From NCBI GenBank assembly GCA_041918615.1, contig JAYRVH010000013.1, positions 1 through 64,000 of the forward strand: a stretch of DNA of 64,000 nt, in the 5' to 3' direction. Under the pieces are notes generated by a model. The model was not told where the DNA came from and made no database searches. It worked only from the letters and a program-made list of their open reading frames with translations. Position numbers and translations under genes: made by a program. Source of the DNA: JAEUJM01 sp041918615 (GTDB lineage Bacteria > Actinomycetota > Acidimicrobiia > Acidimicrobiales > DATDAH01). Below, one piece after another: positions 14,738 to 24,467 of the stretch (positions are counted from its first letter, which is position 1; every line of letters begins with the position of its first letter).

Positions 14738-16419
14738 TAGGCGTCGGCGAGCGCGAGCACGTGCTCCCGCCACACCTGCTCGTAGCGCTCGGCGTCCACG
14801 ACGGGCTTGGCGATCATCGCCAGGCAGAGGTCCTGCTGGGCCTGGGTGCTGCTCGGCTTGCCGTGGAGCTGCACCGCGAACCGTGAGACGTCGCGCACGA
14901 AGACGTCGAAGATCTGGTCGACGAGGGAATCCTCGATGCCGTAGATCGCCGCGTTCTCGAGGACCAACTGCGCGTAGACCACCAGGGTGAAGATCTCGCC
15001 CACCGCCAGCAGGAAGTCGACGTCGCGGGACTGCTCGTCGCCGGGCGGCGCCTCGGCGAGCAGGTGTGCGAACACCTCGGCCTGCTCACGGAACACCACC
15101 ACGTTGGGCAGGTCGACACCCGAGAAGGCCGCCTGCCAGTCGCCGAACCGGACCTTGCCCAGGCCTCCGGTGGGGCCCTGGTCGAACAGGAAGTCGTCGT
15201 TGGCGGCATCGTCGCGTCGGGGAACCGCCGGCACCTCCACCGGATCGAAGAAGTAGTTGACCATGAACTTCACGATCAGCGAGATGTTCACGTGCACGGT
15301 GCCCTCGAGCTTCGGGAGCGCCCTGATGTCGCGGGCGGCCATCTCGAAGTACATGTCCTTCTCGAAGCCCTTGGCCGCGATCACGTCCCAGAGGTGGTTG
15401 ATCACGTCCTCGCCCTGGGTGGTGACCTTCATCTTCACGACGGGGTTGAAGAGGAGGTAGCGGCGGTCCTCGGCCGAGGCCGAACGGAAGTAGTCAGCGG
15501 CCCGAAGGGCCACGAGCTTCATGGCCACCAGCCGCGAGTAGGCGTCGGTGAAGAGCTGGCGGACGTGGGCGAAGTCGGTGACCGCGTGCCCGTACAGGAT
15601 GCGGTTCGCGGCATGGGTGATCGCCTCGTAGAACGCGTGCGTGCAGATGCCGATCGAGGCCCAGCCCAGGTTGTACTTGCCGATGTTGACCGTGTTGAGC
15701 CCGGCGTTCCACGCGTCGCCGCCCACCGCGATGATGTCGGCATCGGTGACCGGGTAGTCGTGCAGGGCGAACTCGGAGACGTAGTTCTGGCTGTGCACCA
15801 CGTTCTTCACGAGCTCGTAGGCCTCGTGCTGGGAGCTGACCGCGAAGGCCACCGGGTTGCCGTCGGGCAGCTTGCCGAACACCGAGACCAGCGCGGCCTT
15901 GTTGCCGTTGCCGATGTAGTACTTCGATCCGCTCGCACGGTACGTGCCGTCGTCCTGGGGCGTGAGCACCATGTCGGTGGAGTAGAGGTCGGCGCCGTGA
16001 GCCTTCTCGGAGAGGCCGAAGGCGAAGATGCCGCCCTCGGCGAGCAGGGCGGCGGCCCGTTGCCGCAACGGCTCGTTCCCGCTCATCCAGAGCGGGCCCA
16101 GACCGAGCACCGTCACCTGCCACGTGTACCAGTACTGCAGTCCGTAGAACCCCAGGATCTCGGCGAACTCGCAGATGCGCCAGGTGTCCCACCGGCTTTC
16201 CTCGGCGCCGAGGCCCGCGGGCGTGCACATGGTGGCGAAGATGCCCTCGTCAGCCACGAAGTCGAGGAACTCTGCGTACCAGACAGCCGCGTGGTCGTCG
16301 TCCTTCAGCTTGGCTTTGCCTCGTTGCTCGAAGAACTCGACCGTCCGTTGCATCACCTCGCGCGATCGCTCGTCGGGGTACGCGCGGTCGAGCTTGTTCG
16401 GGTGCAGCAGGATCGTCAT
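14722..16419 (-). CDS. Acyl-CoA dehydrogenase/oxidase-like protein
   Basis: A 565-residue flavoenzyme of the acyl-CoA dehydrogenase superfamily, longer than the usual 380-400 residues and nearer to acyl-CoA oxidases or large dehydrogenases. The middle domain has GIFAFGLSEKAHGADLYSTDM and YRASGSKYYIGNGNKA, matching the FAD/substrate-binding beta domain; the helical C-terminal domain follows. It should oxidise an acyl-CoA thioester at the alpha-beta bond. ATG 16419 follows GAGGGGAAG. The gene diverges from the carotenoid oxygenase gene. Confidence 0.85.
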   Translation of the reverse strand: MTILLHPNKLDRAYPDERSREVMQRTVEFFEQRGKAKLKDDDHAAVWYAEFLDFVADEGIFATMCTPAGLGAEESRWDTWRICEFAEILGFYGLQYWYTWQVTVLGLGPLWMSGNEPLRQRAAALLAEGGIFAFGLSEKAHGADLYSTDMVLTPQDDGTYRASGSKYYIGNGNKAALVSVFGKLPDGNPVAFAVSSQHEAYELVKNVVHSQNYVSEFALHDYPVTDADIIAVGGDAWNAGLNTVNIGKYNLGWASIGICTHAFYEAITHAANRILYGHAVTDFAHVRQLFTDAYSRLVAMKLVALRAADYFRSASAEDRRYLLFNPVVKMKVTTQGEDVINHLWDVIAAKGFEKDMYFEMAARDIRALPKLEGTVHVNISLIVKFMVNYFFDPVEVPAVPRRDDAANDDFLFDQGPTGGLGKVRFGDWQAAFSGVDLPNVVVFREQAEVFAHLLAEAPPGDEQSRDVDFLLAVGEIFTLVVYAQLVLENAAIYGIEDSLVDQIFDVFVRDVSRFAVQLHGKPSSTQAQQDLCLAMIAKPVVDAERYEQVWREHVLALADAYEMRP

Positions 16420-16543
16420 GGTCTTCCCCTCGGACGGCGTGGCGGGAGTGGCAGGCCCAGCCACACTTGGCATGGTCGGTGATCGGGGACAAGAGTAGGC
16501 AGGTGGACGGACAGGGGCGCCGGACACAGGGAGCGAGAACCAC

Positions 16544-17983
16544 ATGGCCATGACCCGCGTCGAACAGCGGTCGCCGTACCTCGGCGGCAACTACGCCCCG
16601 GTCTCGGACGAGCGGTCGTACGACCTGACCGTGCTCGCCGGCGAGGTCCCGGCTGATCTGCGCGGCGTCTTCGTGCGCAATGGCAGCAACCCCCGCTTCG
16701 AGCCCGTCGGCCGGTACCACTGGTTCGACGGCGACGGCATGATCCACGCCGTCCACTTCGACGCCGACGGCGCCCACTACCGGAACCGGTGGGTCCGCAC
16801 GTCCGCGCTCGCCGCCGAGGAAGCGGCCGGTCGGCCACTCTGGACCGGCATCCTCGAACCGCCCGACCTCTCGAAGTTCCCCGAGGTCTTCAAGGACACG
16901 TCGAACACCGACCTGGTGTGGTTCAACGGCGAGCTGCTCTCGCTCTGGTGGCTCGGTGGCGAGGCGTACCGGGTCTCACTCCCCGACCTCGAGACCCTCG
17001 GGCGCCAGGACTTCGACGGCACCCTCGACACCCATGTCGCGGCCCATCCCAAGGTCGATCCCGCGACGGGCGAGCTGCTGTTCATCGACTTCGACCCGAT
17101 CCCCCCGTATCTCACCTTCGGCGTGGTGTCGCCCGAGGGCCGAGTGACCCGTAGCCAGAGCGTCGAGGTCGGTGGGCCGCGACTCCAACACGACCTCGCC
17201 TTCACCGAGGACTACGCCATCGTCTTCGACTTCCCCTTCATGTGGGAAACCGGCGAGGGCCGCACACGCCTGGCGTTCCACCGTGAACGCCCGGCCCGTT
17301 TCGGCCTGCTGCCCCGACACGGCGCCGACGGCGCCGCGCCTCCCGACACCCGGTGGTTCGAAACCGACCCGTGCTTCATGTACCACGTGGCGAACGCCTG
17401 GCAGGAGGACGGCACCGTCCACCTGGTCGGCTGTGAGATCGCCAACCCGCTGGCCTCCGACCGCGACAACCCGCCCGGCCTCCCCGAGGCTCCGGCCATC
17501 GCCATGTTGCGCCTGGAGCCCTACCTCACCGAGTGGACGTTCCACCTCGACAGCGGCGCCATCACCAAACGGCGCATCGACGACCACATCGCCGAGTTCC
17601 CCAAGATCGACGTGCGCCGCTTCGGCCGACCGTTCCGCTACACGTACCTCATGCGCTTCGGCGCCCAGCCCACGCTCGTCTTCGATGCGGTGATCCGCCA
17701 CGACCTGACCACCGGCGACACCACCACCCACGCCTGGCCCGACGGCTGGTTCGGCGGAGAGACGGTGTTCTGCCCCCGGCAGGGAGCGACCGACGAGGCC
17801 GAGGGCTACCTGGTCACCTTCGTCGTCCACGAAGAGACCGGCGAGTCCGAGGTGCACGTGCTCGATGCGCAGCACCTCGAGGACGATCCGGTCTGTCGCC
17901 TCGGCGTCCCCGACCGGGTGCCCACCGGCTACCACACCTGGTGGGTCTCCGAGGAGGACCTGGCAGGCCAGTCCCAGCCGTGA
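16544..17983 (+). CDS. Carotenoid cleavage oxygenase family protein
   Basis: A 479-residue member of the RPE65/carotenoid cleavage dioxygenase family, near usual length. The N-terminal signature is VRNGSNPRFEP followed by YHWFDGDGMIHAV. The four His ligands of the non-haem iron lie in HVAAHPKVDP (about 166-170), LQHDLAFTED (about 215), MYHVANAW (about 280) and GYHTWWV (about 463). It should cleave a double bond in a carotenoid, apocarotenoid or stilbene. The stop overlaps the thiolase GTG by 4 nt (GTGA), suggesting a joint pathway. Confidence 0.9.
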   Translation: MAMTRVEQRSPYLGGNYAPVSDERSYDLTVLAGEVPADLRGVFVRNGSNPRFEPVGRYHWFDGDGMIHAVHFDADGAHYRNRWVRTSALAAEEAAGRPLWTGILEPPDLSKFPEVFKDTSNTDLVWFNGELLSLWWLGGEAYRVSLPDLETLGRQDFDGTLDTHVAAHPKVDPATGELLFIDFDPIPPYLTFGVVSPEGRVTRSQSVEVGGPRLQHDLAFTEDYAIVFDFPFMWETGEGRTRLAFHRERPARFGLLPRHGADGAAPPDTRWFETDPCFMYHVANAWQEDGTVHLVGCEIANPLASDRDNPPGLPEAPAIAMLRLEPYLTEWTFHLDSGAITKRRIDDHIAEFPKIDVRRFGRPFRYTYLMRFGAQPTLVFDAVIRHDLTTGDTTTHAWPDGWFGGETVFCPRQGATDEAEGYLVTFVVHEETGESEVHVLDAQHLEDDPVCRLGVPDRVPTGYHTWWVSEEDLAGQSQP

Positions 17984-19221
17984 GCACCGAGCCGACTCCC
18001 TTCGTCCTGGGAGGGTTCCAGAGCGACTTCGCCCGCAACGCCACCAGGGAGGGCCTGGGTCTCACCGACCTCCTCGGCGAGGCGGCCCGCGGCGCCCTCG
18101 ATTCGGCCGGGGTCGATCCGGCCGACGTTGACGTCGCCCACGTGGGCAACTTCGCGGCCGAGATCTACTCGGGACAGGGGCACCTCGGCGGCCTGCTGGT
18201 CGACGCCGTCCCCGAGCTCGACGGCATCGGCATCAGCCGGCACGAGGCGGCGTGTGCCTCGGGCAGCATGGCCGTGCTCGCCGCCACCGCCGACCTCGCC
18301 GCCGGGCGGGCCGACGTCGCCCTCGTGGTCGGCATCGAGCTCATGCGGGCCCACGGCGCCTTTGCCGCGCAGGCCGCCCTCGGCGCCGCTGGCCGTGCGC
18401 ACGACGAGATGGTCGGCATCGACTACCCGTGGCCACAGCTCTTCAGCGAGGTCGCCGACGAGTACGGCCGCCGCTACGGCCTCGACCAGGTGCACCTGGC
18501 CGCCATCGCCAGGAAGGCCTTCGCCAACGCCAAGCGCAACCCCCTCGCCCAGGCCCGCGCCTGGTCGGTGGGCGAGGCCGCGTTCGAGCCGGACGACGAG
18601 ACCAACCCGGTGATCGCCGGCCGGCTGCGGCGCTCCGACTGCTCCCAGGTCACCGACGGTGCCGCCGCCGTCGTCCTGGCGAGCCCCACCTTCGCTGCTC
18701 GATGGGCCGCCGTCCACGGTCGCCGGCTCGAGACGCTCGCCCGCATCGACGGGTGGGGCCATCGCACCTCACGCATGACGATGGCCGACAAGCTCGTCGC
18801 CAGCCGCGACGAGGGCTACGTGTTCCCGCACGTGCGGGGCGCGGTGCTCGATGCGTTCGGTCGTGCGGGCATCGGTTCCGTCGCCGAGCTCGATGCGCTC
18901 GAGACCCACGACTGCTTCACGATCAGCGAGTACGCCGCGATCGACCACCTCGGCCTCACCGCTCCCGGCGAGAGCTGGAAGGCCATCGAGGAGGGCCGCA
19001 CCGAACGGGGCGGCGACCTGCCCGTCAACCCGTCGGGCGGGTTGTTGGCCTGCGGCCATCCCGTGGGCGCCACGGGCGTGCGGATGCTGTGGGACGCGTC
19101 GCGCCAGGTCGCCGGAACGGTCGGCGACTGCCAGGTCGAGGGTGCCCGCCGGGTCGCCACGCTGAACATCGGCGGCAGCCTCACCACCGTCGCCAGCTTC
19201 GTCGTTTCCTCCGCCGCCTGA
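17980..19221 (+). CDS. Thiolase family protein (acetyl-CoA acetyltransferase/SCP-2 thiolase type)
   Basis: A 413-residue thiolase. The nucleophilic Cys is Cys92 in EAACASGSMA, the second motif is ETHDCFTISEY, and the C-terminal active-site motif is CGHPVGATGVR (about 359-369). The sequence resembles the SCP-x/lipid-transfer thiolases that act on branched or sterol side chains, rather than biosynthetic acetoacetyl-CoA thiolases. It starts at GTG 17980, overlapping the carotenoid oxygenase stop. The CHAD gene starts directly after its stop codon. Confidence 0.88.
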   Translation: MSTEPTPFVLGGFQSDFARNATREGLGLTDLLGEAARGALDSAGVDPADVDVAHVGNFAAEIYSGQGHLGGLLVDAVPELDGIGISRHEAACASGSMAVLAATADLAAGRADVALVVGIELMRAHGAFAAQAALGAAGRAHDEMVGIDYPWPQLFSEVADEYGRRYGLDQVHLAAIARKAFANAKRNPLAQARAWSVGEAAFEPDDETNPVIAGRLRRSDCSQVTDGAAAVVLASPTFAARWAAVHGRRLETLARIDGWGHRTSRMTMADKLVASRDEGYVFPHVRGAVLDAFGRAGIGSVAELDALETHDCFTISEYAAIDHLGLTAPGESWKAIEEGRTERGGDLPVNPSGGLLACGHPVGATGVRMLWDASRQVAGTVGDCQVEGARRVATLNIGGSLTTVASFVVSSAA

Positions 19222-20157
19222 GTGTCGTACCACTGGGAGCTCGGCGAGGGGATACCGGACGGCTTCCGGCGCATCGCCGGAGACGAGCTCGACCATGCCA
19301 TCGCCTCGCTCTCCGCACCCGAGGAGCAGGGAATCGAGGCTGCTGTCCACGACGTGCGGAAGCGGTGCAAGAAGCTTCGCGGCCTGGCCCGCCTGGTTCG
19401 TCCGGGCCTCGGCGGCACCTACCGCCGCATCAACGACGCGGCCCGAGACGCCGGCCGGGACCTGTCGCCGATCCGGGACGCGCACGCCATCCTGGGCTGC
19501 TTCGACAACCTGCTGGCACGCACCGGGAACGACCTCGACGCCGATACGGCCTCGGCGGTGCGCGCCGAGTTGTCACGCCGGGCGCGGGAGGCGAGCGTCG
19601 CTGTGGCCGACACCGACACCGAGGTGCGTTCGGCGCTGGACCGCCTCGTGACGCTCCGGAGCGGGGTGGCGGACTGGTCCTTCGACGACGACTTCCGCAT
19701 CGTGGCCTCGGCCGTGTCGACCACCTATCGCCGAGGGCGGGACGCCATGCGCCAGGCCCGGAGGCAAGGCGACGACGAGACCCTGCACGAGTGGCGGAAG
19801 CGGGAGAAGGACCTCTGGTACGCCGTCCGGCTCCTCACGCCTTCGGCTCCCGCGGTCCTCGGCCCGACAGCCTCCGCCCTCCACGCCCTGTCCGAGGATC
19901 TGGGCAACGACCACGACCTGGTCGTGCTCGCTTCCCTGCTCGACCACGAGCCCGGGGCCTTCGGGGGGTCGGCAGCGGTCGAGGCGACGCTCACGCTGAC
20001 CACACGCACCCGAGCCTCGCTCCAGGAACACGCCTTCGGCTTGGGCGTCCAGCTGTACGCGGAGCGGCCCGACGCCTTCGCCCGGCGCCTCAGGGCGTAC
20101 TGGAAGGGGTGGGCCCGCCTCGGCCTGTCACTGCCGGGCGTCGTCGGCGAGCCATGA
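19222..20157 (+). CDS. CHAD domain protein
   Basis: A 311-residue all-helical protein with two CHAD-type repeats. CHAD domains carry conserved basic and His residues and bind inorganic polyphosphate. The signature appears as AAVHDVRKRCKKLRGLARLVRP (N-terminal half) and TLHEWRKREKDLWYAVRLLTP plus LGNDHDLVVL (C-terminal half). No CYTH domain is attached. GTG 19222 follows the thiolase TGA with no gap, so it is probably translated by coupling. Function is likely polyphosphate association, by family knowledge. Confidence 0.9.
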   Translation: MSYHWELGEGIPDGFRRIAGDELDHAIASLSAPEEQGIEAAVHDVRKRCKKLRGLARLVRPGLGGTYRRINDAARDAGRDLSPIRDAHAILGCFDNLLARTGNDLDADTASAVRAELSRRAREASVAVADTDTEVRSALDRLVTLRSGVADWSFDDDFRIVASAVSTTYRRGRDAMRQARRQGDDETLHEWRKREKDLWYAVRLLTPSAPAVLGPTASALHALSEDLGNDHDLVVLASLLDHEPGAFGGSAAVEATLTLTTRTRASLQEHAFGLGVQLYAERPDAFARRLRAYWKGWARLGLSLPGVVGEP

Positions 20158-20204
20158 CACGTAGCCTCGCGTCACATCCATCCTCGAACAGGGAGTCGAC
20201 GGCA

Positions 20205-20498
20205 ATGGCAGAGACGAGTTGGGACGACGTCGGGAACCGCTTCACCGAGCTGGGCCAGAAGCTCCAGGATGCCTGGGAGCAGGGGCGAGCCGACGACCAG
20301 GCTCGCGCCGACCTTCAGAGCGCCGGCGAGAAGGTGAAGGCGGCGCTCGACGACGTGGCCGAGACCATCAACCGCGCTGCGGGATCTCCCGAGATCCGTG
20401 ACGCCGCACGCGAGGCGACGGCGAGCATCGCCGACGCCCTCTCGACGTCGCTCCACCAGGTCGCCGAGCGGATCGAGCGACCCCGGCCGAAGGACTGA
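20205..20498 (+). CDS. Small helical protein of unknown function
   Basis: A 97-residue hydrophilic protein with long amphipathic helices (FTELGQKLQDAWEQGRADDQARADLQ, then heptad-like ALDDVAETINRAA and SIADALSTSLHQVAERIE). It lacks signal peptide, Cys or catalytic motifs. It resembles short apolipoprotein-like or phasin-like coiled proteins found after polyphosphate or storage genes, but no family assignment is possible. ATG 20205 follows GGGAG at 20191-20195. Confidence 0.65.
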   Translation: MAETSWDDVGNRFTELGQKLQDAWEQGRADDQARADLQSAGEKVKAALDDVAETINRAAGSPEIRDAAREATASIADALSTSLHQVAERIERPRPKD

Positions 20499-20513
20499 CG
20501 GGCACTCACGCGC

Positions 20514-23213
20514 TCACGGCGGGCTGAGGGCACGCAGGTCGTCGTGGTCGGGTGACGCCGGCTCGACACGCACCTTCAGGTCGAGCGCCACCACACCCGT
20601 CGCGGACACGACGACCGGGTTGGCGTCGAGCTCCACGACCTCGGGGAGGGCGTCGGCAAGCCGGCCCACCCGCATGAGCAGGTCCTCGAGCGCGTCGATG
20701 TCGGCGCGCTCCGAGCCCCGGTATCCGAACAGGAGTGGTGACGTCCGCAGCGCTCGGACCAGGTCGTGGGCATCGGCATCGGTGACCGGCACGAGCTGCA
20801 TCGCCGTGTCGCGGAGGAGCTCCGCGGTGGTCCCTCCCATCCCGAAGAGGACCGCGGGGCCGAACGAACGGTCGTGCAGGATGCCGACGATGGTCTCGAC
20901 CCCCGAGGCGACCATGGGCTGTAGGACCGCGCCGCCCATCTCGGCGCCGAGACTGGTCGACATGGCCTCGAACGCGGACCGCACCTCGTCGGCCGACCGC
21001 AGGCCTAGGCGCACGGCCCCGACGTCGCTCTTGTGCACGATGGCCCCGCTGCCGGCTTTGAGTGCCACGGGGTAGCCGAGCGCGTCGGACACGGCAACGG
21101 CCTCGTCGGCCGTCGCAGCCGGGCACGTGCGCACGCACGACACACCGAAGGCGCCCACGACCCGGGCGGCGTCGTCGGGGTCGAGCCAACCCCCGTCAGG
21201 GTGCTCGCCGAGGAAACGGTCGACCAACGCCCTGCCGACGCCGGCATCGATCCCGGGCAGATCGGGGACCACGCCCGGCGGTCGGCGAAGCCAGTCGGCG
21301 TGCGCCGCCACCCGACCGAGCGCGCGCACCGCGGACTCGGGGAAGGCGAACGAGGGGATGGCTCGTCCACCCGCGGAGCGGAGCGCATCGGGCACGCCCT
21401 CATGGCCCAGAAAGCAGGCGATCACGGGCTTCGGACCATCGGCGACATCGACGATGGCCCGGGCGACATCGTCGGCCTGGGTGACGAGCGGAGGCACGAA
21501 GATGGCGAGGACGGCATCGACCTCGTCGGACGCCAACACGATGCGCAATGCGTGCTCGTAGTCCGTCGCGGTCGCCGAGGCGACCAGGTCGATCGGGTTC
21601 CGCACCGTGGCGGCGGGTGAGGTGACGGCTCGCAGGCGCTCCTGGACCGCCGCGCCGAGCTCGGGCACCGAGAGGTCGGAGGCGTCACACGCATCGGCCG
21701 CCAGAATGGCCGGTCCCCCACCGTTGCTGACGATGGCCACCCGTCGACCGGCCGGTAGCGGTTGATGGGTCAGCAGTTGGGCGGTGTCGAGAAGCTGCTC
21801 GAGGGTGTCGACGCGGATCACGCCGGCCTGCCGGAACAACGCCGCCACCGTCTCGTCGGGGCTGCTCAAGGCGGCTGTGTGCGAGGAAGCGGCGCGGACA
21901 CCCGTCGGCGTGCGCCCGCTCTTGACCGCCACGATCGGCTTGGTGCGTGCGATCTCCCTGGCCAGCCGGGCGAACTTCCGAGGGCTGCCGAACGACTCGA
22001 GGTAAAGAAGGATCACGTCGGTCTCGGCGTCGTCCTGCCAGTACGGGAGCAGGTCGTTGCTGCTCACGTCGCCCTTGTTGCCGAGCGACACGAAGCTCGA
22101 CACCCCGAGGCCGAGTGCGCCGGCCCGGCTGAGGAGCTCGATCCCCAGCGCACCTGACTGTGAGGCGAACGCGACCCGCCCCGGAACCGGGACGAACGGG
22201 GCGAAGGTCGCGTTCAACCGCACCGCCGGGTTGGTGTTGACGATGCCCATGCAGTTCGGCCCGACCAGCCGCATGCCGCTGCGCCGGCTGAGCTCCACGA
22301 TCTCGCGCTGACGCTCGCCCCCGTCGCCCGACTCCGCGAAGCCCGCCGTGATGACCACGAGGCCGTGAACCCCCCGACGGGCGCAGTCATGGACCACCTC
22401 GAGGACCGCGTCGGCGGGGACGGCGATCACCGCCAGGTCGACATCACCGGGGATGTCGACGATCGACGGGTACGCGCAGACGCCGCCCACCGACGGAGCG
22501 GTCGCGTTCACCGGGTAGACGGGGCCGGTGAAGCCGCCGGCCAGGAGATTCCGGAAGATCTCGTGGCCGATGGTGCCAGGGCGCCGACCGGCCCCCACCA
22601 CCGCCACCGAGCCAGGTGCGAGGAGACGATCCATGGAGCGCGCCCCCGCCCGTTGTTCTCGATCAGCCTGCGCGAGCGCTGCCGCATCAGTGGCCCGGAT
22701 GGGGAACTCGACCTGGATGACGCCGCCCTCGAACCGCTGCCGCACCTCGAAGGCCGTGTCCCGGAACACGTCGAGCATGCGTCGGTTCCCCGGGAGGATC
22801 GATGCCCGAAAGGTGTCGATGCCCCGTTCGCGGGCCACCGCCGCCAAGTGCTCGAGCAAGATGGTGCCCAGGCCCCGACCCTGCTGGCTGTCCTCCACCG
22901 TGAACGCCACCTCGGCCTCGTCGCGGGCATCCTCCCGGTCGTAGCGGCCGACGGCAACGAGCTCATCGCCCAGTTCGGCGACCAGCGCCATGCGATCGTC
23001 GTAGTCGACGTGGGTGAGCCGGTCGAGCCACGCATCGCTCAGCTGCCTCAGCGGGGCGAAGAACCGGAACTGGACGGTCTCGTCGGAAAGGCGATCGAAG
23101 AGGGACCGGAGCACCTCGCCATCCTCGGCGCGGATCGGCCTGAGGTGCGCCGTGGCACCGTCGGCGAGCACCACGTCGGCCTCCCACTCTCGCGGGTAGG
23201 CGCCGGATGTCAC
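20514..23213 (-). CDS. GNAT acetyltransferase fused to ADP-forming acyl-CoA synthetase
   Basis: An 899-residue fusion. Residues 10-175 are a GNAT domain (HLRPIRAEDGEVLRSLF; acetyl-CoA loop QQGRGLGTILLEHL). Residues 195-320 are a CoA-binding Rossmann domain (VAVVGAGRRPGTIG), 340-480 a succinyl-CoA ligase-like domain with the phospho-His in SSHTAALS (about 443), then a second flavodoxin-like domain, and a C-terminal ATP-grasp domain (about 670-890; ALKAGSGAIVHKSDVGAVRLG). Related actinobacterial and proteobacterial (Pat-type) proteins acetylate Lys of acyl-CoA synthetases. Both catalytic halves look intact here, so either acyl-CoA synthesis or protein acetylation is possible. Confidence 0.9.
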   Translation of the reverse strand: MTSGAYPREWEADVVLADGATAHLRPIRAEDGEVLRSLFDRLSDETVQFRFFAPLRQLSDAWLDRLTHVDYDDRMALVAELGDELVAVGRYDREDARDEAEVAFTVEDSQQGRGLGTILLEHLAAVARERGIDTFRASILPGNRRMLDVFRDTAFEVRQRFEGGVIQVEFPIRATDAAALAQADREQRAGARSMDRLLAPGSVAVVGAGRRPGTIGHEIFRNLLAGGFTGPVYPVNATAPSVGGVCAYPSIVDIPGDVDLAVIAVPADAVLEVVHDCARRGVHGLVVITAGFAESGDGGERQREIVELSRRSGMRLVGPNCMGIVNTNPAVRLNATFAPFVPVPGRVAFASQSGALGIELLSRAGALGLGVSSFVSLGNKGDVSSNDLLPYWQDDAETDVILLYLESFGSPRKFARLAREIARTKPIVAVKSGRTPTGVRAASSHTAALSSPDETVAALFRQAGVIRVDTLEQLLDTAQLLTHQPLPAGRRVAIVSNGGGPAILAADACDASDLSVPELGAAVQERLRAVTSPAATVRNPIDLVASATATDYEHALRIVLASDEVDAVLAIFVPPLVTQADDVARAIVDVADGPKPVIACFLGHEGVPDALRSAGGRAIPSFAFPESAVRALGRVAAHADWLRRPPGVVPDLPGIDAGVGRALVDRFLGEHPDGGWLDPDDAARVVGAFGVSCVRTCPAATADEAVAVSDALGYPVALKAGSGAIVHKSDVGAVRLGLRSADEVRSAFEAMSTSLGAEMGGAVLQPMVASGVETIVGILHDRSFGPAVLFGMGGTTAELLRDTAMQLVPVTDADAHDLVRALRTSPLLFGYRGSERADIDALEDLLMRVGRLADALPEVVELDANPVVVSATGVVALDLKVRVEPASPDHDDLRALSPP

Positions 23214-23234
23214 TCCGGGCAGGTTAACGAGTGC

Positions 23235-24467
23235 TCAGCCGAGTGCCATCGGGACCGACTCGGTCGCGCCGTCGGGGCCGGTGTGCTCGATCTGAAGGGG
23301 CATCCCCGACCCGCCGCCGATGCCCATGGCCGCCACGACCACCCCGGCCAGATCGAGCAGGGGGTCCACCGGCACGATGGCCTCGGGGGCGAACACGCCG
23401 GGCCCCCCCGTCAGCGCGCCCCGGCGGTGGAGGACCGCTCCCAGAGCGGCAGGGATGCCCGTCCCCTCGCCGGCACCTTCGTCGACCGATGCCAGCGTGC
23501 AGACGTAGCGGTGGTCCCCTCCGTCCTTGTGGCCGTCCACGACCACTCGCAACGCGCCGGCCGGGCCCGTGACGCCGGCTTCGGCGAGCAGGCGGGGACG
23601 CTCGTGGCGGAGCACCGAAACCATCATGTCGATCGGCGCGACGAGGTGACCGTCGACCTCGACGGGCTCCTCGCCCCCCATGCCTGCGGCCACCAGGTCC
23701 TGGGTCATGCGGAAGTAGGGCAGCGGGAAGACGACACCCATGTTGGTCGCTCGACGAAGGGTGGGGAACGCCAAGGGAAGGGTGATGGTCTCAGGATGGG
23801 GATAGGGGTAGACGGGGAAGACGCCCAGACCGGGGAAGTCCTCGTCGTGGACGAAGGCGGCACCGCTGTCCTCGAGCTGACGCACGTTCACGAAGTCGCC
23901 CTCGACGAAGAGCGGTACGTCGTTGACCATGGCGTGCACCCGGTGCTTGAGCACCGCGGGGCCCTCGTCGGGCTCCCCGCCGTGGATGTGCATGATCTCG
24001 ACGCCGACAACCTCGTCGAGCAACTGCTCGGCGCACATCTTGACGAAGATGTTGGCCAGGCCAGGCGAGTTGCCCATGCCGATGAGCGCCGTCACGCCTG
24101 CGGCGCGGGCGGCCCCGTCCTGCTCGAGCATGGCCCGGGTGGCAGAGAGATCGTCGCAGATGTCCACGTAGCCGACCCCGGCTGCGATCACCGCGGCGAG
24201 GGTGGGTGGGCCGAAGCGGTAGAAGGGCCCGACGCAGTTGAGGACCACATCGGCCCCGGCCACCAGTCGGCCCAGCGCCTCGGCGTCGGTGACGTCGACG
24301 ACCGCCGGTCGGAACCGGTCGTCAGCGAGGTCGGCCACCACCGCCGAGACCGTGTCGTGACGCACGTCGGCCACCACCACCTCCTCGAGCTCGCCCACGT
24401 GCGTGAGGGCCTCGGTGGCGACCCGCCCCACTCCCCCGGCACCGCCCAGCACGACTATCGCACCCAT
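23235..24467 (-). CDS. Saccharopine dehydrogenase-like NAD(P)-binding protein
   Basis: A 410-residue protein with an N-terminal dinucleotide-binding motif VVLGGAGGVGRVATEAL and the saccharopine dehydrogenase NADP-binding pattern ADVVLNCVGPFYRFGPPTLAAVIAAGVGYVDICDD. The C-terminal half is an alpha/beta domain as in saccharopine reductase-like proteins. Family members are usually annotated by fold; substrate unknown, and a role in lipid enoyl or amino-acid metabolism is possible. ATG 24467 has GAGGGGAAG upstream. Stop lies 21 bp from the GNAT fusion gene, so the two are probably co-transcribed. Confidence 0.85.
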   Translation of the reverse strand: MGAIVVLGGAGGVGRVATEALTHVGELEEVVVADVRHDTVSAVVADLADDRFRPAVVDVTDAEALGRLVAGADVVLNCVGPFYRFGPPTLAAVIAAGVGYVDICDDLSATRAMLEQDGAARAAGVTALIGMGNSPGLANIFVKMCAEQLLDEVVGVEIMHIHGGEPDEGPAVLKHRVHAMVNDVPLFVEGDFVNVRQLEDSGAAFVHDEDFPGLGVFPVYPYPHPETITLPLAFPTLRRATNMGVVFPLPYFRMTQDLVAAGMGGEEPVEVDGHLVAPIDMMVSVLRHERPRLLAEAGVTGPAGALRVVVDGHKDGGDHRYVCTLASVDEGAGEGTGIPAALGAVLHRRGALTGGPGVFAPEAIVPVDPLLDLAGVVVAAMGIGGGSGMPLQIEHTGPDGATESVPMALG